Assembly: GCA_004173515.1 (NCBI GenBank) | Contig: SECN01000049.1 | Coordinates: 1 to 48,107 of the forward strand | DNA: 48,107 nucleotides | Origin: Myxococcaceae bacterium | GTDB taxonomy: Bacteria > Myxococcota > Myxococcia > Myxococcales > Myxococcaceae | Direction: 5' to 3' | In this document: positions 44,963 to 48,107 of the stretch, piece after piece | Layout of the letters: each line of letters starts with the position of its first letter | Position numbering within the stretch: the first letter of the stretch is position 1 | Notes under the pieces: model-generated | Told to the model about the DNA's origin: nothing | Databases searched by the model: none | Seen by the model: the letters and a program-made list of their open reading frames with translations, nothing else | Position numbers and translations under genes: made by a program

Positions 44963-45100
44963 CTCCAGCAGCCCGTGGGCCGCGGGTCCGTGTCGTCGCT
45001 CGCGGGAGGGGCGTGTCACTCCTCCCGGTCCAGGGTGGGGACCCTCTTCGCCAGGGTCGGCTCGCTGTACGTGCGGTCGGAGCCGCGCGAGGACACCCCT
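44963..45100 (+). pseudogene. Decayed CARDB repeat fragment
   Basis: Downstream of the terminator, one frame reads LQQPVGRGSVSSLAGGAC, then LYVRSEPREDTPVS. This matches the end of a CARDB repeat in the gene upstream (LQLPVGNQPVSSLGVNQC, and ELREDNN), and the DNA also aligns around CTCCAG, CCCGTGGG and GCGCGAGGAC. No start or signal belongs to it. It is most simply a relic of an eighth repeat or of a related gene. The rest of 44889-45261 holds no gene that I can support. Confidence 0.45.
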
Positions 45101-45261
45101 GTCTCGCTGGCGTGGAGTGTCGTCCAGACACCGGAGGCACGAGGCGGCGGGAACCGTGGGGCCAGTAGTTTCTGCGCATCCTCGGCTGTCTGCCTACCCT
45201 GGGCGCGTGCCGGGTTCGCCCGGCCACTCGCGACATTCCTCGCGAGACTCCTGGAGGCGAC

Positions 45262-46050
45262 ATGAAGAACGGATCCGCGGCAGGTCGTGTGGGACGGTGG
45301 ATGGGTTCAAGGAGGGCGGCGCTGGTGGCCGTCCTTCTCGCGCTGGGCTGTGGGGGCGCTCCCGAGGAGCAGGACGCTCCGGAGCTGGCCGCCACGCAAC
45401 AGGCGGTCACCTACACGGGTGACTTCGATGGAGATGGTGTTGTCGACACGCTCACCACGGGTGTGACGGGCATCACCATCAGCCACCCGGGGAAGGGGAA
45501 CCGGTTCTATGGCATCAGCGGCTCCTACAGCGTCTCCTACATCGCGGAGCTGGACGGGATCGCGGGCTTCGAGGTGGTCGTCACCCGCTCCGGCGGCGTC
45601 ACCGTCCTCATCGACCGGGTCGGGGGCTTTCAGCCCTATGCCATCTCCGGCAGTTTCTTCGTCGCGGGCGTGAGCGACACGGACGGGTTGCCCGGCGGTG
45701 AGGTGGTGGTCCAGGCCGGCAACGGCATCCGCACCCTCAAGGCCCGGAGCTTCACCACGTCCTTCTACGGGATTTCAGGCACGTTCTCCGTCGCCAGATT
45801 GGACGCGGACACGAACGGGGCCGCGGGCACGGAGATCATCGTCAAGGGGCTCTCGGGGATCACCATCATCCACGACGCGAACCAGTCCTTTTCGTACTAC
45901 GGGATGAGCGCGAGCAGCTTCAACATCACCGACATCTGCAACGATGATGGGGTCGCGGGCAATGAGGTCTTCGTCCAACTGCCCAGCACCCGGCGGGTGA
46001 TCAACGACCGGCTCGCCGGGAACACCACGACGAACAAGTCGACCTGCTGA
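45262..46050 (+). CDS. Lipoprotein with degenerate FG-GAP-like repeats, 262 aa
   Basis: GGAGG five bases before the ATG. A lipoprotein signal with Cys30 (VLLALGC) is followed by TYTGDFDGDGVVDTL, a calcium-type loop, and then about five strands-and-loop units with FYGISGSYSV, PYAISGSFFV, FYGISGTFSV and YYGMSASSFN. Each unit is followed by an acidic DxDGxxGxEV turn. A small propeller or solenoid is likely. No enzymatic motif. A surface location is inferred. Confidence 0.78.
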   Translation: MKNGSAAGRVGRWMGSRRAALVAVLLALGCGGAPEEQDAPELAATQQAVTYTGDFDGDGVVDTLTTGVTGITISHPGKGNRFYGISGSYSVSYIAELDGIAGFEVVVTRSGGVTVLIDRVGGFQPYAISGSFFVAGVSDTDGLPGGEVVVQAGNGIRTLKARSFTTSFYGISGTFSVARLDADTNGAAGTEIIVKGLSGITIIHDANQSFSYYGMSASSFNITDICNDDGVAGNEVFVQLPSTRRVINDRLAGNTTTNKSTC

Positions 46051-46075
46051 CGCGTGGCGGCAGCGGCCTCCCGCT

Positions 46076-46106
46076 CCACGGGCCCCCGGGTCAGGGGGCC
46101 TCGTGG
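46076..46106. terminator. Bidirectional terminator hairpin
   Basis: CCACG and GGCCCCC on the left pair with GGGGGCC and CGTGG on the right (six-base loop, one bulge), between genes converging from 46050 and 46116. Confidence 0.65.
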
Positions 46107-46115
46107 AAGAGCCCG

Positions 46116-47651
46116 TCAGTAGCGGGGCCGGGTGGGCAGGTTCAGGTCGTCGCGCAGGACGTTCTCGCCCGGGCGGCCGCCCTGCACCACGTCCGGGGTG
46201 GACGGGTCCTGATCCAGGTCGATGGGCAGACCCACCGCGGACGTCTCGCGGTTGTTGGTGCCGTTCTTCTCGCCGTTGGCCAGCGTGCCATTGGCGTAGT
46301 CGGACGCGTGCACCATCTCGTGGAAGAGGGCCACCACGGGAGGACGGTTCATCCAGTCCTCGGTGCCCAGCGAGATGCGCGTGGTGTTGTAGTTCACCGT
46401 GCCGTTGGTGCCCTTGCCCGGCGTGCCGTCCGCGTTGAACCAGGCGTCGGCCTTGTTCTGCGCCGCCGCGGAGTTGCCCCCGGACGTCTCTTGAATCGTG
46501 GTGGTGTGGCCGCTGTCGTCCAGCGTGCGCAGCAATTCCTGTCCGGAAGGCAGCGAGCGCATCGCGTCCAGGTCCGACTGCGTGCGCGCCTGGAACTCCG
46601 CGCTGCCCGTCACCGTCACGGACCGTCCGCGCTGGTCGGCGTCCGTCATGTCGACGAGTTCCCGCTCGCCTTCGGTGGCGTCGGCGGTCGTCTCGTTGTC
46701 TTCCACGTACAGCTTGTCGGTGCCTTCGCCGCCCGCGACCGTGTCCGCGCCCGCGCCGCCCGCCACCGCGTCGTTGCCGGCGCTGCCGCTCAGCGTGTCA
46801 TTGCCGCGCCCGCCGATGACCTGGTCGTCGCCCTCGCCGCCGTCGGCCTTGTCGTCGCCCGCGCCCGCGTCGATGTAGTCGCGCTCGCCGCCGCCTGACA
46901 GCTCATCGTTGCCATCCAGGCCGTAGAGGACGTCGCGGCCCGCGTCGCCCTGGATGCGGTCATCGCCCGCGCCGCCCTCCAGGTAGTCGTCGCCGTCCAG
47001 GCCGCTCAGCGTGTCATTGCCTTCACCGCCAATGACGGTGTCGTTGCCCGCGCCGCCCACGAGCGTGTCATTGCCCTTGCCGCCTACGAGCTTGTCGTCG
47101 CCCGCGCCGCCGTCCAGCGTGAGGCCCTGCGTGACGCTCGCGTCCACCGTGATGGAGTCGTTGCCGGCGCCGCCGTTGATGATGGCGCCCTTCGCCTGCT
47201 CGGCGGTGAGCGTCACCGTGTCCGTCCCGGACTTGATGGTCAGCCCGCCGTCCTTGTTCTGCGACACCGTGGCGGTGTTGTTGCCCACGCCCAGGTCCAC
47301 CACCGTGTTGCCGGCGGCGTTGGTGCTCACCTGAGGCGCCGTGGCGGACGCGACCGCCTTCGCCACGCTCTTCGCGGCCTTTTCGATGGCCGACCCCAGG
47401 CCGCTCAGGATGCCGCCGTCCTTCTTCGCGCCGGCCGCCTCGCCCGCGGCGCGAGCCGTGCCGACTTCCTTCTCCTTCGACGCGGAGGGCCGGGGCGCTG
47501 TCGCGCGGGGCCCGGCGTCGAAGCCGTCCGTCATCCGCTGGGAGACGGCGGCCTTCACCGCGTTGGGACGCGGCGCGGCGGCGGGCGTCTTCACCGGCTC
47601 CGACTTCACGGGGGACGTGGGACGCGAACCGGGCTTGCCAATCGAAGTCAT
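46116..47651 (-). CDS. RTX-repeat protein with M91 (NleD-like) metalloprotease domain
   Basis: 511 aa from the ATG at 47651 with GGGAG six bases upstream; the frame extends further back without support. Residues about 1-110 are a basic, Ala/Pro/Lys-rich disordered segment. Residues about 160-317 hold some 15 RTX nonapeptides (GGAGDDKLV, GGKGNDTLV and so on), which fold on binding calcium and usually mark type I secretion. From about 350 the domain matches peptidase family M91: zinc motif HEMVH (444-448), preceded by WMNRPPVVALF, with E469 (NNRETSAVG) as a possible third ligand. NleD, the type example, is an injected effector that cuts host JNK/p38. No secretion genes adjoin. A hairpin in the leader overlaps the Shine-Dalgarno. 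Confidence 0.86.
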   Translation of the reverse strand: MTSIGKPGSRPTSPVKSEPVKTPAAAPRPNAVKAAVSQRMTDGFDAGPRATAPRPSASKEKEVGTARAAGEAAGAKKDGGILSGLGSAIEKAAKSVAKAVASATAPQVSTNAAGNTVVDLGVGNNTATVSQNKDGGLTIKSGTDTVTLTAEQAKGAIINGGAGNDSITVDASVTQGLTLDGGAGDDKLVGGKGNDTLVGGAGNDTVIGGEGNDTLSGLDGDDYLEGGAGDDRIQGDAGRDVLYGLDGNDELSGGGERDYIDAGAGDDKADGGEGDDQVIGGRGNDTLSGSAGNDAVAGGAGADTVAGGEGTDKLYVEDNETTADATEGERELVDMTDADQRGRSVTVTGSAEFQARTQSDLDAMRSLPSGQELLRTLDDSGHTTTIQETSGGNSAAAQNKADAWFNADGTPGKGTNGTVNYNTTRISLGTEDWMNRPPVVALFHEMVHASDYANGTLANGEKNGTNNRETSAVGLPIDLDQDPSTPDVVQGGRPGENVLRDDLNLPTRPRY

Positions 47652-47660
47652 GGGCTTCTC

Positions 47661-47681
47661 CCAGGTGACGGGGACACCTGG
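47661..47681 (-). promoter_or_regulatory. Leader hairpin next to the RTX-M91 ribosome binding site
   Basis: CCAGGTG (47661-47667) pairs perfectly with CACCTGG (47675-47681). In the minus transcript the second arm runs directly into the Shine-Dalgarno, so folding could reduce translation. Confidence 0.35.
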
Positions 47682-47774
47682 AGTGGGTCCGGCGGACGGC
47701 CGCCGGGCGTCGGACGAAGGCCGACTCGTGGATTGTCGCGGAGGGCGGCCCCGGGTTGCGTCCCCCGGCCCGAT

Positions 47775-47816
47775 TGTCACGGTCCGGTGACAGCCGTCGG
47801 GCCGTCGTGTGACACG
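47775..47816. promoter_or_regulatory. Two dyad elements in the divergent gap before the RTX-M91 gene
   Basis: TGTCAC-N6-GTGACA (47775-47792) and CGTGT-G-ACACG (47806-47816) lie in the 286-bp gap between divergent starts. They resemble regulator sites of the CRP type in half-site form, but the match is partial. Confidence 0.35.
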
Positions 47817-47937
47817 CGGGGGCGGCCTGTAACGGTGTGGCAACAACCCGGGTGGGTGTGTTGTCGGGGTCGAATCCGTCCGGTAACGGAAGCGCAACTT
47901 CGGGACAGGGAGCGCCTCCGCGCCCCCCGACGCCTTC

Positions 47938-48107
47938 ATGACCGTCACCACTCGCTACCGCACCGTCCTCCAGGCCCTGCTGTCCGGCACGTCGCTCCTG
48001 CTGGCCCCCGTCGTCCACGCGCAGTCGGAGGCCCCGCCTCCGGCGCCCGCGTCGGCCCCGGAGCCCCCGACCTCCGTCGAGCCCGCCGCCCCGTCCGTGC
48101 CTCCCAC
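47938..48107 (+). CDS. Partial gene for a secreted or outer-membrane protein
   Basis: ATG at 47938 and open to the end of the window (56 codons). The visible part is a signal peptide (LLSGTSLLLAPVVHA, probable cleavage before QSEAP) followed by a Pro/Ala/Glu-rich linker. This is the usual start of an exported or outer-membrane protein with a flexible N-terminus. No Shine-Dalgarno is obvious. The function cannot be told from the fragment. Confidence 0.6.
   Translation, partial: MTVTTRYRTVLQALLSGTSLLLAPVVHAQSEAPPPAPASAPEPPTSVEPAAPSVPP

Noticed and set aside
47775..47792. TGTCAC-N6-GTGACA considered as a classical CRP site
   Set aside because: Half-sites differ from TGTGA/TCACA, so it is listed only as a dyad of unknown use.

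Overview
The window is high-GC DNA (coding third positions are strongly G/C) with many secreted lipoproteins, beta-propeller proteins, lytic peptidases, an NtrC-type two-component system and one insertion sequence. This points to a myxobacterium, most likely a Myxococcaceae genome such as Corallococcus or Myxococcus; the genus is an inference from gene content, not from a marker gene.

Layout. 1-936: three very small minus-strand genes joined by GTGA overlaps, running off the left edge, possibly prophage or accessory. 1432-5721: a lipoprotein with an integrin-like seven-repeat FG-GAP propeller followed by about 15 MopE-type metal-binding repeats. 5851-9164: a three-gene minus-strand operon of cytoplasmic proteins; its last product joins a Trypco2-like domain, a helix-hairpin-helix segment, IPT and CARDB folds and a family-5 solute-binding domain. 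9448-12048: a secreted SBBP protein arranged as 7+7 blades. 12095-12962: a complete IS5-family (IS1031-type) element with inverted repeats and a TCA target duplication. 13035-20359: housekeeping and accessory enzymes (serine dehydratase, orphan Ntn hydrolase, M4 and M23 peptidases, a GFA protein, and a TetR/glycosyltransferase pair with two matching operators). 20557-35344: lipoproteins, an SGNH esterase, a VWA protein whose frame runs 299 bp into a Suv3-like helicase, a hydroxyacid-oxoacid transhydrogenase with a hotdog thioesterase, and further propeller proteins. 35420-41766: a sigma-54 two-component system divergent from a HlyD/ABC/ABC-2 export operon. 41997-48107: a seven-repeat CARDB lipoprotein with a decayed repeat behind it, a small lipoprotein, an RTX protein with an M91 (NleD-like) protease domain, and the start of another secreted protein.

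The most unusual locus is 35420-38706. Between the histidine kinase and its NtrC-type regulator lies a 98-residue gene built of four 22-residue units. Each unit resembles helix alpha-1 of the receiver domain, the surface with which receivers dock onto kinases. The gene starts with the same 14 bases as the regulator gene, and the identical AAGGAGG ribosome binding site and GTGA overlap occur at both junctions. It therefore looks like a duplication of the kinase/regulator junction followed by 66-bp tandem amplification. Across the divergent intergenic region sits a near-consensus sigma-54 promoter preceded by two 15-bp direct repeats 20 bp apart, so the regulator probably drives the exporter operon. 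The second most unusual locus is the Trypco2-like/solute-binding cassette at 5851-9164.

Most convergent gene pairs are separated by clear GC-rich hairpins. I saw no tRNA, rRNA or CRISPR array.
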